64,000 bases of DNA from Treponema pallidum subsp. pallidum str. Nichols (GCF_000410535.2 NC_021490.2:406501-470500); one strand, 5' to 3'; shown: positions 46,514 through 57,049, numbered from the stretch's first letter. Notes: generated by a model from the sequence alone, not told the origin. Made by a program: numbers and translations.

Positions 46514-47128
46514 GTGGAGATTCAACTGCAAGATCTGATTGACCGAATTAAGCGCGAAGCGGTTGCCTCTTCCGAGGAGCAGGCGTCTCGTTTGCTTGGT
46601 GAGTCGCGTGAGGAGGCAGAGCGGATTGTCCGCGCTGCGCGTGAGGAGGCAGAGCGGATTGTCCGCGCTGCGCGTGAGGAGGCAGAGCGGATCGAGTCGT
46701 CGTCTCTTGCGGCGCTGTCGCAGGCGAGTCGCAACGTTTTATTATCCTTTCAAGATTCGGTGACTCGCTCTCTTCGGGCTATTATTTCGATGGAGACGGC
46801 GCAAGCCTACGATGCGGGTGTTTTGCGTGAGCTTATTCCTCGTGTCGTTTCTGCCTGGGTTCAAGCGGAGGGTGATAAGCTAGAGCTCATCCTCTCTCCT
46901 GCTGATCTTCGGACGCTTGAGGGGGTGTTTTGTGCTGCGTTGCAGGAGCAGCTTTCGGCAGGGGTAGAGTTGAGGTCTGACGATTGCCTTACGGCAGGGT
47001 TTAGGATAGTCCCTGCCGAGGGCGGGTCGTACTATGATTTTTCCGCCGCCGCGGTTGCTCAGTTGTTCTCTTCGTATGTTTCTGCGCGTGTTGCCGAGGT
47101 GCTCAGGTCTGCTGCGCAGGAGCTGTGA
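46514..47128 (+). CDS. atpE: V-type ATPase subunit E
   Basis: 204 residues. The N-terminal half is a long helix with hendecad repeats ([11 protein letters not shown] twice and a partial third), the C-terminal half a globular domain ([45 protein letters not shown]). Subunit E forms the peripheral stalk. GTG 46514 follows CGAGGAG. The TGA overlaps the next gene. First gene of the operon E-DUF2764-A-B-D-I-K. Confidence 0.9.
   Translation: MEIQLQDLIDRIKREAVASSEEQASRLLGESREEAERIVRAAREEAERIVRAAREEAERIESSSLAALSQASRNVLLSFQDSVTRSLRAIISMETAQAYDAGVLRELIPRVVSAWVQAEGDKLELILSPADLRTLEGVFCAALQEQLSAGVELRSDDCLTAGFRIVPAEGGSYYDFSAAAVAQLFSSYVSARVAEVLRSAAQEL
46607..46695 (+). repeat. 33-bp direct repeat inside the subunit E gene
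   Basis: Two identical 33-bp units (46607-46639, 46640-46672) and 23 bp of a third encode the 11-residue unit [11 protein letters not shown]. An 11-residue period suits a right-handed coiled coil and keeps the frame whatever the copy number, so copy number could vary. Confidence 0.85.
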
Positions 47129-47673
47129 TGTCTTCCTATTGCTACCTTATAACGCAGCTACCATCTCTTCTATGCGGCGCGGTGCCTCCTTTGCGTTATC
47201 AGGATTTTTTGGATTGTGCGCTACGTTTCTTGGGTCGGCAGGATGCTGCGGTGCTTGGAAATATCTCGTTGTGTCCCGTGCCGGCGCGTGACTCCACGGG
47301 ATCGCGTGTTTTAGATAGATGGGGCGAGTTTGAGTACGCGTTACGCTGTGCGCTTGCGCGTGAGCGCGCGGACCGTCTGCGGTGGGATACTCCTGTTGAA
47401 GTAAGGCAGTGTCCTGTGGCGCAGGAGTCGGTGGCTCGTGCGGCTCGTGTTGCGGTCTCTTTGGACGATCCGCTCGAAGCGGAGTATTTTTTGAACGACG
47501 CGCGCTTTTCCTTTGTCGAGGGGTGTAGGCCGCTTGACCCGTTTTCCTCAGAGGCAGTGTTTTTGTACGGGCTGCAGCTGATGTTGCTTACGCATCGGTC
47601 GCGTTTCACAATGCAGGCGGGGTCCAAAGCATACGCAGCTCTTTATTATACAATTCTTGGAGCATATACATGA
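47128..47673 (+). CDS. V-ATPase operon protein of the DUF2764 type
   Basis: 181 residues, starting ATG 47128 on the last base of subunit E (GTG 47125 alternative). It begins [16 protein letters not shown] and is helical with [15 protein letters not shown]. This family occurs in V-ATPase operons of spirochaetes and chlamydiae in the slot where subunit C would be; a central-stalk adaptor role is inferred from position. Its stop overlaps atpA by 4 bp. Confidence 0.75.
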   Translation: MSSYCYLITQLPSLLCGAVPPLRYQDFLDCALRFLGRQDAAVLGNISLCPVPARDSTGSRVLDRWGEFEYALRCALARERADRLRWDTPVEVRQCPVAQESVARAARVAVSLDDPLEAEYFLNDARFSFVEGCRPLDPFSSEAVFLYGLQLMLLTHRSRFTMQAGSKAYAALYYTILGAYT

Positions 47674-49439
47674 CGCAAACGAAGGGTATCGTGTCTGCGG
47701 TCAACGGCAATATGGTGAGCGTTACGTTCGAGGGTGTCGTTTCGCTCAACGAGGTCGGATACGTGCATGTTGGAAATGCGCGTTTGAAAGCGGAGATTAT
47801 TCGTGTTCGTGGTCGTGAGGCACAGTTGCAAGTGTTTGAGATCACAAGAGGGGTTTCCGTTGGGGACCGTGTTGAGTTTACAGGCGATTTGCTGTCTGTT
47901 GAGCTAGGTCCTGGTTTGCTCGGTCAGGTGTACGACGGTTTACAGAATCCGTTGCCGCTGCTTGCAGAAAAGGTTGGGTATTTCTTGGAGCGCGGGGTGT
48001 ATTTGCCCGCCCTCTCTCGGACAAGTGAATGGATGTTTACCCCGCATGTTTCAGTGGGTGAGCGCGTGGTGCGTGGGGACGTGCTCGGGTATACCCCAGA
48101 GGGTGCGCTCAAACACCGCATTATGGTTCCCTTTCATATGGGGGATTCCTATGAGGTTGTCTTCATTCAGACTGCAGGGACGTACCGCGTGCACGATGTG
48201 ATTGCGCGGGTCCGTGACGCGCAGGGACATGAGCACGAACTGACCATGGCATTTCGTTGGCCAGTGAAGCGACCCGTCCATTGTTACGCAGAGCGTTTGA
48301 AACCGACTGAGCCATTGGTAACGAGCATTAGGACGATAGATACCTTTTTCCCGGTGGCCAAGGGGGGGACGTACTGTATTCCCGGTCCCTTTGGTGCGGG
48401 AAAGACGGTGCTGCAGCATTCTACCAGTCGCAATGCGGATGTGGACGTGGTAGTGATTGCTGCGTGTGGGGAGCGTGCAGGGGAGGTGGTTGAGACCCTG
48501 CGGGAGTTTCCTGATCTTACGGATCCTCGCACTGGTCGGTCGCTTATGGAGCGGACGGTTATAGTGTGCAACACTTCTTCTATGCCCGTTGCCTCTCGTG
48601 AGGCTTCAGTGTACACGGGAGTGACGCTTGCAGAATATTACCGTCAGATGGGGTTGGATGTTCTTTTGCTGGCGGACTCTACGAGCCGTTGGGCACAGGC
48701 CCTGCGTGAAATGTCTGGGCGTTTGGAAGAGATTCCGGGGGAGGAGGCCTTTCCTGCGTACCTGGAGTCTTGTATCGCAGCCTTTTATGAGCGGGCTGGT
48801 GTGGTCCGGCTGAGGAGTGGAGAGAAAGGATCGGTAACTATTGGAGGGACGGTTTCTCCGGCAGGTGGTAATTTCGAAGAACCGGTAACGCAGGCTACAT
48901 TGAAAGTGGTTGGGGCGTTTCACGGACTTTCTCGAGAGCGCTCTGACGCGCGCAGGTATCCTGCGGTGCATCCGCTTGATTCATGGTCTAAGTATCCAAG
49001 TGTGCTTGACGCGCGGGCTGTTGCGTACGGTCGCTCTTTTCTGCGCCGTGGGGCAGAGGTGGAGCAGATGATGAGGGTCGTCGGCGAAGAGGGCACAAGT
49101 ATGGAGGACTTTCTCGTATATCTGAAAGGCTCGTTTCTTGATTCGGTGTATCTGCAGCAGAATTCTTTTGACACAGTCGATAGTGCAGTACCTGTTGCAC
49201 GTCAAAAGCACTGCTATGCCATCGTCATGCGGGTTCTTGGCAGTGTTTTAGCGTTTGAATCAAAAGATGACGCGCGGGCATACTTCAGCAAGCTTGGGCA
49301 TATGTTTATCGATTACAACTGTTGCGCCTGGAATTCTGAGGCGTTTGTGGAGAAAGAAAAGGAGATACGTGCCTTTCTCCAGGGAGAATCGACGAAAATC
49401 GACAGCGAAGCAGAGGGAATTATACGGGGGATGGAGTAG
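47670..49439 (+). CDS. atpA: V-type ATPase catalytic subunit A
   Basis: 589 residues, full length with the non-homologous insert. Walker [15 protein letters not shown] (about residue 235), [16 protein letters not shown], Walker [35 protein letters not shown] split over the usual spacing, and [14 protein letters not shown]. Catalytic subunit of the rotary ATPase; direction (ATP synthesis or ion pumping) cannot be told from sequence. ATG overlaps the DUF2764 gene. Confidence 0.97.
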   Translation: MTQTKGIVSAVNGNMVSVTFEGVVSLNEVGYVHVGNARLKAEIIRVRGREAQLQVFEITRGVSVGDRVEFTGDLLSVELGPGLLGQVYDGLQNPLPLLAEKVGYFLERGVYLPALSRTSEWMFTPHVSVGERVVRGDVLGYTPEGALKHRIMVPFHMGDSYEVVFIQTAGTYRVHDVIARVRDAQGHEHELTMAFRWPVKRPVHCYAERLKPTEPLVTSIRTIDTFFPVAKGGTYCIPGPFGAGKTVLQHSTSRNADVDVVVIAACGERAGEVVETLREFPDLTDPRTGRSLMERTVIVCNTSSMPVASREASVYTGVTLAEYYRQMGLDVLLLADSTSRWAQALREMSGRLEEIPGEEAFPAYLESCIAAFYERAGVVRLRSGEKGSVTIGGTVSPAGGNFEEPVTQATLKVVGAFHGLSRERSDARRYPAVHPLDSWSKYPSVLDARAVAYGRSFLRRGAEVEQMMRVVGEEGTSMEDFLVYLKGSFLDSVYLQQNSFDTVDSAVPVARQKHCYAIVMRVLGSVLAFESKDDARAYFSKLGHMFIDYNCCAWNSEAFVEKEKEIRAFLQGESTKIDSEAEGIIRGME

Positions 49440-49442
49440 ACG

Positions 49443-50735
49443 ATGTACAAGGTGTACGAGAAGATTGAGTCGATCAACGGTTCTGTCATCACGGTGCGGG
49501 CAAAGGGGGTGCATTACGGGGAATTGGCCCGGGTAAAAACGGCGTTTGGCGATTCGCTTGCTGAGGTGAATAAGCTTGAAGGGGATGTAGTTTCCCTGCA
49601 GGTGTTTGCGGGAGGCCGGGGTATTTCCACCGGGAGCGAGGTGCGCTTTCTGGGGAGGGGTATGCTCGTGAGTTTCTCAGATTATTTATTGGGGAGAATT
49701 TTTAATGGCTCTGGCGTTCCCCGAGACGGTGGTCCGGCCTTAAAGGAAGGGAGGGTGGAAATTGGCGGTCCTTCGGTTAATCCGGCAAAGAGGGTTATCG
49801 CGCGGCGTATGATTCGCACGGGTATTCCCATGATTGATGTGTTTAATACGCTGGTTGTTTCTCAGAAGTTGCCTATTTTTTCTAGCTCAGGGGAACCGTA
49901 CAACGAACTGCTGGCCCGTATTGCAATGCAAGCGGAGGTTGATGTCATCGTCCTCGGGGGTATGGGGCTGAAGCATGACGATTACCTGTATTTTAAAAGT
50001 GCATTGGAAGAGGCAGGAGCGTTGAGTAGGGCAGTCCTGTTCGTGCACACTGCCTCAGATCCTACCGTAGAATGTTTGATGGTCCCTGATATGTGTCTTG
50101 CAGTTGCCGAGCAGTTTGCCTTGAAGGGTAGGGATGTGTTGGTGCTCTTAACCGACATGACTAATTTTGCTGATGCTATGAAGGAAATTGCGATTATTCA
50201 GGAACAAGTTCCCTCGAATCGTGGGTATCCGGGTGACTTGTACAGCCAGCTTGCGTCGCGCTATGAAAAGGCGGTCGATTTTGATGATGCAGGGTCAGTG
50301 ACTATCCTTGCCGTTACCACCATGCCAGGGGATGATGTTACGCATCCGGTTCCTGATAACACGGGGTACATTACTGAGGGTCAGTTTTATCTGAAGAACG
50401 GGCGCATTGAACCTTTCGGGAGTCTATCCCGTCTTAAGCAGAACGTAAACGGGCGTACGCGTGCAGATCATCGCGCGCTTATGGATAATATGATTAAGTT
50501 GTATGCCGCCTATCGTGATGCGCTTGAGAAAAGATCTATGGGTTTTGCCATGAGCGAGTGGGATGAGAAACTGCTCACATACGGTGGGCTGTTTGAAGCG
50601 CAGCTCATGGATCTTTCGGTGAATATTCCGCTTGAAGAGGCGTTCGATACGGGGTGGAAAATTCTGGGCCGGTGTTTCACCCCAGAGGAGACGGGGATTC
50701 GCTCTGATTTGATTAACACGTATTGGCCTGCGTAG
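49443..50735 (+). CDS. atpB: V-type ATPase non-catalytic subunit B
   Basis: 430 residues. No Walker A; the position reads [18 protein letters not shown] as in B subunits. Conserved [36 protein letters not shown] and [21 protein letters not shown]. Forms the alternating hexamer with subunit A. Starts 3 nt after atpA. Confidence 0.97.
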   Translation: MYKVYEKIESINGSVITVRAKGVHYGELARVKTAFGDSLAEVNKLEGDVVSLQVFAGGRGISTGSEVRFLGRGMLVSFSDYLLGRIFNGSGVPRDGGPALKEGRVEIGGPSVNPAKRVIARRMIRTGIPMIDVFNTLVVSQKLPIFSSSGEPYNELLARIAMQAEVDVIVLGGMGLKHDDYLYFKSALEEAGALSRAVLFVHTASDPTVECLMVPDMCLAVAEQFALKGRDVLVLLTDMTNFADAMKEIAIIQEQVPSNRGYPGDLYSQLASRYEKAVDFDDAGSVTILAVTTMPGDDVTHPVPDNTGYITEGQFYLKNGRIEPFGSLSRLKQNVNGRTRADHRALMDNMIKLYAAYRDALEKRSMGFAMSEWDEKLLTYGGLFEAQLMDLSVNIPLEEAFDTGWKILGRCFTPEETGIRSDLINTYWPA

Positions 50736-50746
50736 GGTGGTGACCG

Positions 50747-51367
50747 ATGGCGGTGCGCTTAACCAAAAATGAACTGAAACGTCAAAAAGAGACGCTCAAG
50801 ACGTTTCGCCGTTTTCTCCCTACGCTTCAGCTTAAAAAGCAGCAGTTGTATGCTGAGATCCGTGCCGTTGAGGCGCGCGCTTCTGAAGTACGTTCCCGTG
50901 CAGATGCCCTGCGTCAGGATGTTCAGCAGTGGGTTGCAGTTTTTTCTGAAAGCGGTGTGTTCGACGCGCGTTTGCTCCGCGTGCAAGAGGTAAAGAAAAC
51001 GTATGCTAGCATTGCAGGTGTGCGTATTCCCTGCTTTTTAGAAGTGCACTTTGCTTGTCCTCCCTATGACTTATATCGTGTTCCTCTGTGGGTGGATACT
51101 GCAGTGCGCAAAATGCAGGAAGTGCTAAGCTTAGACTTGGAGGCGCATGTTCTCGACGAACAGGCGCTTCTCCTGGGTGCAGAGTTGCGGACTACAACGC
51201 AGCGTGTTAACCTCTTTGAAAAAGTTAAGATTCCTGAGACGCGGGCATGCATACGGAAAATAACGGTGTACCTCGGTGATCAGCAGGTTGCTGCAGTAGT
51301 GCGGGGGAAGATGTCTAAGAAGAATCTGGTAGACGTGAGTCGGATGGAACAAGAGGATACACGGTGA
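50747..51367 (+). CDS. atpD: V-type ATPase subunit D (central stalk)
   Basis: 206 residues. [30 protein letters not shown] at the N-terminus and [28 protein letters not shown] near the C-terminus are the two conserved rotor helices. Central rotor shaft turning inside A3B3. Its stop overlaps atpI as GTGA. Confidence 0.95.
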
Positions 51368-53232
51368 TAGTTCCTATGAAAAAGGTAACGCTTCTGGTGC
51401 TCGGTTCTGAGCAAGAGCGTTCGCTGCAGGCGTTGCGTTCCTTTGGTGCTGTGCATGTGCAGTTGCGGGAGTGTGCAAGTGAGCAACTTGCAGAGTTGCA
51501 CGCGTTGGACGCTCGGTGCGTGCAGGCCATTGCGCTCGTCACTGACGCTCAGACAAAGAATGTTACCCGAGGAGAGGAGTGTCGCGTTGCAGGTCAGGTG
51601 GTAGAAGCAGCAGAGGCCGTGGAACAGATCGTACGTACTCATTCAGACCGCGTGGAACTTGCTCAGCGCATTGCGCAGTGCATTGCGCATCTGGAACGCT
51701 GTGAGCCGTGGGGGGATTTCGATCCGGCAGATGTGAGGGCACTCGCACAGCGGGGGATACATCTTATCCCCGTGGAGCTTTCTGAGCGTTCATACCGCTG
51801 CTTGCCCGATGAGTTGCAGACGCTTTGTCTTGCTCGTCGCGGGGGCTTGGTGCGCTGTGTGCTTGTGGCAGATAAACCGGGGCTGCCGCCATCTCTTCCT
51901 GCCGATGCGCGCGCGCTAGAATTGCCAGACGTTTCTCCCGCTGATCTGTTTGTACGGCTCAGGCAGTTGCGTGAGGAGTGCGCTACGCTAACACAACGGC
52001 TTCTTGCTTATTCGGAATACCAAGGGGCGATTCGCGCCTTGCGGCAGAAGATTGCCGCAGATATCGAGTTTGAGCGCGTGCATCTCAGTATGGTTTCGGT
52101 AGACGTCAGTCAGTGGCGTGAAACAGGAGAGACGTTGCGCATTGCGCACGTCAGTGGGTACCTGCCTGTTTCCCGGGTGCGTGCCTTTTCTGAGTGTGCG
52201 CGGAAGGAAGCGTGGGCGTATTGCTGTGTAGACCCTATGCCTGAGGATCCGGTACCTACACAGCTGAGAAATAACCGTTGGGTAAATTTGATTTCCCCGT
52301 TGATGAATTTCCTCGGCACTGTGCCCGGCTATTGGGAGGTAGACATTTCTGGCTTCTTTTTGCTCTTTTTTGGCGTGTTCTTCTCAATCATCTTTGCGGA
52401 CGCAGGCTACGGCGCAGTCCTCACGCTTGTGTCCTTGGGAGGGATTGTTCTCAGCAAGAGAAAACATGCAGTGGTGAGTCCAGCATGGTGCTTGGGACTA
52501 TACTTAGGAACGCTCACGATGGTGTGGGGTGCGCTCGTGTGTAACTGGTTTGGTGTGCCTGTCCAGTATGTGCCGGCGTCGCTCGCGCGTATTGCAGTTT
52601 GGGAGATTTCAGGCTTTGCGGATGCCGCCCAGCGGAATAAGAATCAGATGCACGTGTGTTTCTTTCTCGGTTTATTGCACCTGTGTCTCGGTCATTTGAT
52701 CGTCGTGCGGCGCACCTTCCGTTCCCTGAGGGTGCTTGCAGAGTTTGGTTCTCTTCTCATGTTGGGTGGTATGTACGTGGTAGTGCTCAACTTGATTGTT
52801 GACAAAGAGCGCTATCCGCTTACCGGCATGATTGTCGGGTCTATAATAGCGGGTTTTGTGCTGAATTTTATCTTTGTGAATTATCGGGTGAGTGTGCGGC
52901 AGAGTGTTGCAGACAGTATGAAAAACGTAATTAATGCGTTGCTGGGCATTGTAAATGTATTTGCAGATGTCATGAGTTATATTCGGCTTTGGGCGGTGGG
53001 ATTGGCCGGAGGGGCAATCAGTGCGACAGTTAATGAAATGACACACCCTCTGTTTGCCAATTTCCTGGCGTTCCTTGGGATAGTGCTACTGCTGTTTGGA
53101 CACGGGCTGAATTACGTAATGAGCATACTGTCGGTGATTGTGCACGGTGTGCGCTTGAATACCTTGGAGTTTTCTAATCATGTGGGTCTGATGTGGACAG
53201 GCATACGATATACTCCCTTTAGGGAGCGTTAG
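51364..53232 (+). CDS. atpI: V-type ATPase subunit I (membrane stator)
   Basis: 622 residues. Cytoplasmic N-terminal half of coiled coils (residues 1-320) and a membrane half with about seven or eight spans, beginning at [24 protein letters not shown]. The essential Arg sits in [18 protein letters not shown] near the C-terminus and ends with [12 protein letters not shown]...[13 protein letters not shown] 51364 overlaps atpD; ATG 51376 is an alternative. Confidence 0.96.
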
Positions 53233-53268
53233 CATAGAAAGAGGTAGAAAAAGAGTGGAGGGCTCGTT

Positions 53269-53691
53269 ATGAATTTTGGTATGTTTGGCGCCGCGGCGGT
53301 GCTGGGGATCTCTGCGGTGGGTTCTGCGCTCGGCTTGGCTTTGGCAGGGCAGGGAACGATTGGTTCGTGGAAGCGCTGTTATCTGAATAATAAGCCCGCT
53401 CCCTTTATCTTGCTTGCCTTTGCGGGGGCTCCCCTTACGCAGACTATTTATGGTTTTTTGCTAATGAAGGCGATGTTTTCTTCTGAAAAGGACCCGTGGT
53501 ACCTACTCGGCGCGGGGGTTGCGTGCGGTTTGGGAATTGCCGCTTCGGCGCTTTCTCAAGGGCGGGCTGCCGCAGCCGGCGCCGATGCGCTTGCAGAAAC
53601 AGGTAAAGGATTTAGCCAGTATTTGACTATCGTTGGTTTGTGTGAGACGGTGGCGCTTCTGGTGATGGTTTTTGGTATTATCAACTGCTAG
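53269..53691 (+). CDS. atpK: V-type ATPase subunit K (rotor ring)
   Basis: 140 residues in two repeated hairpins, four membrane spans. The C-terminal hairpin has the ion-binding Glu in GLCETVALLVMVFGI; the N-terminal hairpin has Gln at the equivalent place (LTQTIYGFLLM), so one ion site per protomer. Closes the operon. Whether H+ or Na+ is carried is not decided by these motifs alone. Confidence 0.95.
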   Translation: MNFGMFGAAAVLGISAVGSALGLALAGQGTIGSWKRCYLNNKPAPFILLAFAGAPLTQTIYGFLLMKAMFSSEKDPWYLLGAGVACGLGIAASALSQGRAAAAGADALAETGKGFSQYLTIVGLCETVALLVMVFGIINC

Positions 53692-53724
53692 ATGTGGTGA
53701 ACGTTGTGGTATAGCGCTTCGACC

Positions 53725-54546
53725 ATGCTTTTGATAGACGTAGGGAACTCGCACGTAGTGTTCGGAATCCAAGGCGAGAATGGTGGCCGTGTGTGCGTGC
53801 GTGAGTTGTTTCGCCTTGCGCCTGACGCGCGTAAAACCCAAGATGAGTACTCGCTTCTCATCCATGCGCTTTGCGAACGTGCGGGGGTCGGCCGTGCTTC
53901 TCTCCGTGATGCGTTTATTTCCTCCGTCGTGCCTGTGTTGACAAAGACCATTGCAGATGCGGTCGCTCAGATTAGCGGCGTCCAGCCGGTTGTCTTTGGC
54001 CCGTGGGCGTACGAGCACTTGCCGGTGCGCATACCAGAGCCAGTGCGCGCGGAAATTGGCACTGACTTGGTAGCCAACGCGGTGGCGGCCTATGTGCATT
54101 TCCGTTCTGCTTGCGTGGTAGTGGATTGTGGAACAGCGCTCACCTTTACGGCGGTGGATGGCACGGGGTTGATTCAAGGGGTGGCAATTGCGCCTGGTCT
54201 GCGCACTGCGGTGCAGTCTCTCCATACAGGAACGGCACAATTACCACTTGTTCCTCTTGCCCTGCCTGATTCCGTTCTGGGCAAGGATACTACGCATGCG
54301 GTGCAGGCGGGTGTGGTGCGGGGCACGCTCTTTGTTATTCGCGCTATGATTGCACAGTGTCAGAAAGAGTTAGGGTGCCGCTGTGCAGCGGTGATAACGG
54401 GGGGGCTTTCGCGTCTTTTCTCGTCAGAGGTGGACTTTCCTCCTATCGATGCACAGCTGACGCTCTCAGGTCTTGCACATATTGCGCGGCTGGTGCCGAC
54501 ATCTCTCCTGCCACCTGCTACAGTGTCAGGTTCATCGGGGAATTGA
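53725..54546 (+). CDS. coaX: type III pantothenate kinase CoaX
   Basis: First step of coenzyme A synthesis. 273 residues: phosphate 1 motif MLLIDVGNSHVVFGI at the start, EIGTDLVANAVAAY, phosphate 2 VVDCGTALTFTAVDG and adenosine-site AVITGGLSRLF. ATG 53725 is chosen because the Asp-x-Gly-Asn motif must be N-terminal; a TTG at 53704 is open but no good ribosome binding site supports either. It follows the V-ATPase operon by 33 bp. Confidence 0.94.
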   Translation: MLLIDVGNSHVVFGIQGENGGRVCVRELFRLAPDARKTQDEYSLLIHALCERAGVGRASLRDAFISSVVPVLTKTIADAVAQISGVQPVVFGPWAYEHLPVRIPEPVRAEIGTDLVANAVAAYVHFRSACVVVDCGTALTFTAVDGTGLIQGVAIAPGLRTAVQSLHTGTAQLPLVPLALPDSVLGKDTTHAVQAGVVRGTLFVIRAMIAQCQKELGCRCAAVITGGLSRLFSSEVDFPPIDAQLTLSGLAHIARLVPTSLLPPATVSGSSGN

Positions 54547-54606
54547 GGAAACTGTTATCCGCGCTCCCCATCTTCCGATACTGGATCGGTGTCGGGGGGA
54601 GTAGGA

Positions 54607-55140
54607 GTGGGGAAGCGTCTGTGCTGTATCGCGCTGGTGATGCGCGCGTTCTGGTACCTCAGTGCGAAGGGAGTCAGTATCGCTTACGTGCCCGTTCATC
54701 GCAGTGGGGGCTCTCAAGATTCGAGCATGAGCACAGCAGTGGGCGATACGCTCCTTAACGCCTTCTTCGACGAGGGAATGGTGGTTACGGCAGTACCGCC
54801 GGGTGTACACGACGGCCAGACTATAGCAGAAATTGCTGCATGTTTTGAAGTAATGCCCGATTACGCGTTGTTGGTGCAGTTTCATTCCGCTCGTCTCCCT
54901 GGTGGGGAAAGCCCTACCTCCCGTGCCCGCGGCGCTTGGTCTTCAGAGAGGTTCCGTGCTGTGTGGACATTAGTGGATTTGCATACGCAGCGCGCGTGTG
55001 TCTATGCGTGTGTCGCCCCATACAGGGAGAGTATTCCCGTTTCTGAGTGTGTTGACGTCGTTACCCGTTGTATTGCGGAGCAGGCAATTTCGTACATACG
55101 GGTGGGCACGAGCACCGATACAGCCGGAGTTCAGTTATAG
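54607..55140 (+). CDS. exported hypothetical protein
   Basis: About 177 residues from GTG 54607 (SD-like GGGAGTAGGA; GTG 54589 also open). The N-terminus MGKRLCCIALVMRAFWYLSAKG looks like a signal or membrane anchor. Mature part has LLNAFFDEGMVVTAVPPG and YALLVQFHS strands; no family recognised. It lies between coaX and arp, 54 bp before arp. Confidence 0.6.
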   Translation: MGKRLCCIALVMRAFWYLSAKGVSIAYVPVHRSGGSQDSSMSTAVGDTLLNAFFDEGMVVTAVPPGVHDGQTIAEIAACFEVMPDYALLVQFHSARLPGGESPTSRARGAWSSERFRAVWTLVDLHTQRACVYACVAPYRESIPVSECVDVVTRCIAEQAISYIRVGTSTDTAGVQL

Positions 55141-55194
55141 AAAATAGGGAATACGTAAGGTGTCTGCAGCGTCGCTTCAGCTGGGAGGAGTCTT

Positions 55195-57009
55195 ATGATT
55201 AAACGCCACATGTTCGCAAAAAGGGGTGTCAAAGGAAGATCTTACCTGGTTAGGGTGAACACTGCGTTCTTAGTGCTTTGTGTTGCTTCTGTCACGCCGC
55301 TTTGGGCTGTGTGGGAAGGGAATGCAGAAATTGGCCCCCAGGGAAGTTTTCTGCAGGACGGCATGTTTGTGCGCAGTGACATGTTCCCCAAAAACACTGC
55401 TGTTGAAATTAGCAACTTAGAAAAGAATGCCAAGGCTCAGGCAGTGGTTATTGGGCACGCAGGGATCCCCGGTCTTCTAGTTAGCCTTGCACCCGCTGCT
55501 GCAGCACAGCTTGGGATTGGCGTATACCAAGCTGTGCGTGTACGCGTACGTACCTTGGGTACCGTGCGCGGTGGGTCTCAAACAAGTCAGGACGGACTGT
55601 CCCTTGCATCTTTGCCGTCCCGTGTGCCTGCGCGCCCCGCGCAGCGTGATCCTCTGTCATCCCCGCCGGCAGGTCACACTGTACCGGAATATCGCGATAC
55701 GGTTATTTTCGATGACCCGCGTTTGGTTTCCCCTTTGTCTCGTGAGGTGGAGGACGCGCCGAAGGTAGTGGAGCCGGCCTCTGAGCGTGAGGGAGGGGAG
55801 CGTGAGGTGGAGGACGCGCCGAAGGTAGTGGAGCCGGCCTCTGAGCGTGAGGGAGGGGAGCGTGAGGTGGAGGACGTGCCGAAGGTAGTGGAGCCGGCCT
55901 CTGAGCGTGAGGGAGGGGAGCGTGAGGTGGAGGACGCGCCGAAGGTAGTGGAGCCGGCCTCTGAGCGTGAGGGAGGGGAGCGTGAGGTGGAGGACGTGCC
56001 GAAGGTAGTGGAGCCGGCCTCTGAGCGTGAGGGAGGGGAGCGTGAGGTGGAGGACGTGCCGAAGGTAGTGGAGCCGGCCTCTGAGCGTGAGGGAGGGGAG
56101 CGTGAGGTGGAGGACGCGCCGAAGGTAGTGGAGCCGGCCTCTGAGCGTGAGGGAGGGGAGCGTGAGGTGGAGGACGCGCCGAAGGTAGTGGAGCCGGCCT
56201 CTGAGCGTGAGGGAGGGGAGCGTGAGGTGGAGGACGTGCCGAAGGTAGTGGAGCCGGCCTCTGAGCGTGAGGGAGGGGAGCGTGAGGTGGAGGACGTGCC
56301 GAAGGTAGTGGAGCCGGCCTCTGAGCGTGAGGGAGGGGAGCGTGAGGTGGAGGACGTGCCGAAGGTAGTGGAGCCGGCCTCTGAGCGTGAGGGAGGGGAG
56401 CGTGAGGTGGAGGACGTGCCGAAGGTAGTGGAGCCGGCCTCTGAGCGTGAGGGAGGGGAGCGTGAGGTGGAGGACGTGCCGGGGGTAGTGGAGCCGGCCT
56501 CTGGGCATGAAGGAGGGGAGCGTGAGGTGGAGGACGTGCCGGGGGTAGTGGAGCCGGCCTCTGGGCATGAAGGAGGGGAGCGTGAGGTCGCTTCTCAGCA
56601 TACGAAGCAGCCATCCCACTCGGTTTCCAACTCAGCTCCCAATCAGTTTCGGAACCCTGAGGGGGAACTCCCCTTTACGCTCCCTGACCTATCCGAGTCA
56701 GAAATTGTGGTTCCGGAGGAACAGAAAGGACGTGCGCATCCCCAGGTGATACCCGAGGGTGCGCCACGTGGACTGCAACCTGGTGAATACTACGTACAGA
56801 TTGCAGTCTTTCATGACGCTATCCAGGTGCAGAGCATTGTCCACCGTTACGGGGTAGAATACCCCATCGCAGTGGAGCAGGACATCCATGAAGGTAAGGT
56901 GCGTTTCACCGTATGCGTCGGTCCTGTCCAAAAAGACGAACGCGGCGCGGTACTAGAGAACTTCCAAAGGTTTGGATTCAAGGACGCCTTTCTGAAAAAG
57001 GCGCGATGA
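55195..57009 (+). CDS. arp: acidic repeat protein Arp (RlpA-like ends, SPOR domain)
   Basis: 604 residues. Signal peptide (hydrophobic TAFLVLCVASVTPLWA, about residues 24-38). Residues 40-120 resemble the RlpA double-psi barrel (MFPKNTAVEISNLEKNAKAQ; APAAAAQLGIGVYQAV), but the catalytic His and Asp positions are not conserved. Residues 183-462 are fourteen 20-residue acidic repeats REVED(A/V)P(K/G)VVEPAS. The C-terminal 75 residues (GEYYVQIAVFHDAIQVQSIV; EGKVRFTVCVGPV) form a SPOR-like fold, which in other proteins binds denuded glycan strands. Arp is a known strain-typing locus of T. pallidum and an antibody target; the domain reading is mine. SD GGGAGGAG. Confidence 0.93.
   Translation: MIKRHMFAKRGVKGRSYLVRVNTAFLVLCVASVTPLWAVWEGNAEIGPQGSFLQDGMFVRSDMFPKNTAVEISNLEKNAKAQAVVIGHAGIPGLLVSLAPAAAAQLGIGVYQAVRVRVRTLGTVRGGSQTSQDGLSLASLPSRVPARPAQRDPLSSPPAGHTVPEYRDTVIFDDPRLVSPLSREVEDAPKVVEPASEREGGEREVEDAPKVVEPASEREGGEREVEDVPKVVEPASEREGGEREVEDAPKVVEPASEREGGEREVEDVPKVVEPASEREGGEREVEDVPKVVEPASEREGGEREVEDAPKVVEPASEREGGEREVEDAPKVVEPASEREGGEREVEDVPKVVEPASEREGGEREVEDVPKVVEPASEREGGEREVEDVPKVVEPASEREGGEREVEDVPKVVEPASEREGGEREVEDVPGVVEPASGHEGGEREVEDVPGVVEPASGHEGGEREVASQHTKQPSHSVSNSAPNQFRNPEGELPFTLPDLSESEIVVPEEQKGRAHPQVIPEGAPRGLQPGEYYVQIAVFHDAIQVQSIVHRYGVEYPIAVEQDIHEGKVRFTVCVGPVQKDERGAVLENFQRFGFKDAFLKKAR
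55741..56580 (+). repeat. fourteen tandem 60-bp repeats in arp
   Basis: Fourteen exact 60-bp units with no gaps. Residue 6 of the unit alternates Ala or Val in the order A A V A V V A A V V V V V V (one C/T change); the last two units also carry Gly for Lys at position 8 and GH for ER at positions 15-16. Otherwise the units are identical, even at silent sites. Confidence 0.98.
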
Positions 57010-57049
57010 TCAGGTCGGCCCTCCTCTTCCCCTCGTGACCGTGGTGACT

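Noticed and set aside
55741-56580. Regular repeat array as CRISPR
   Set aside because: Units are contiguous with no spacers and encode an in-frame protein.
55657-56619. Two long antisense ORFs (320 and 303 codons) opposite arp
   Set aside because: They are products of the 60-bp repeat, which has no stop in those minus-strand frames; outside the repeat they have no signal or motif.
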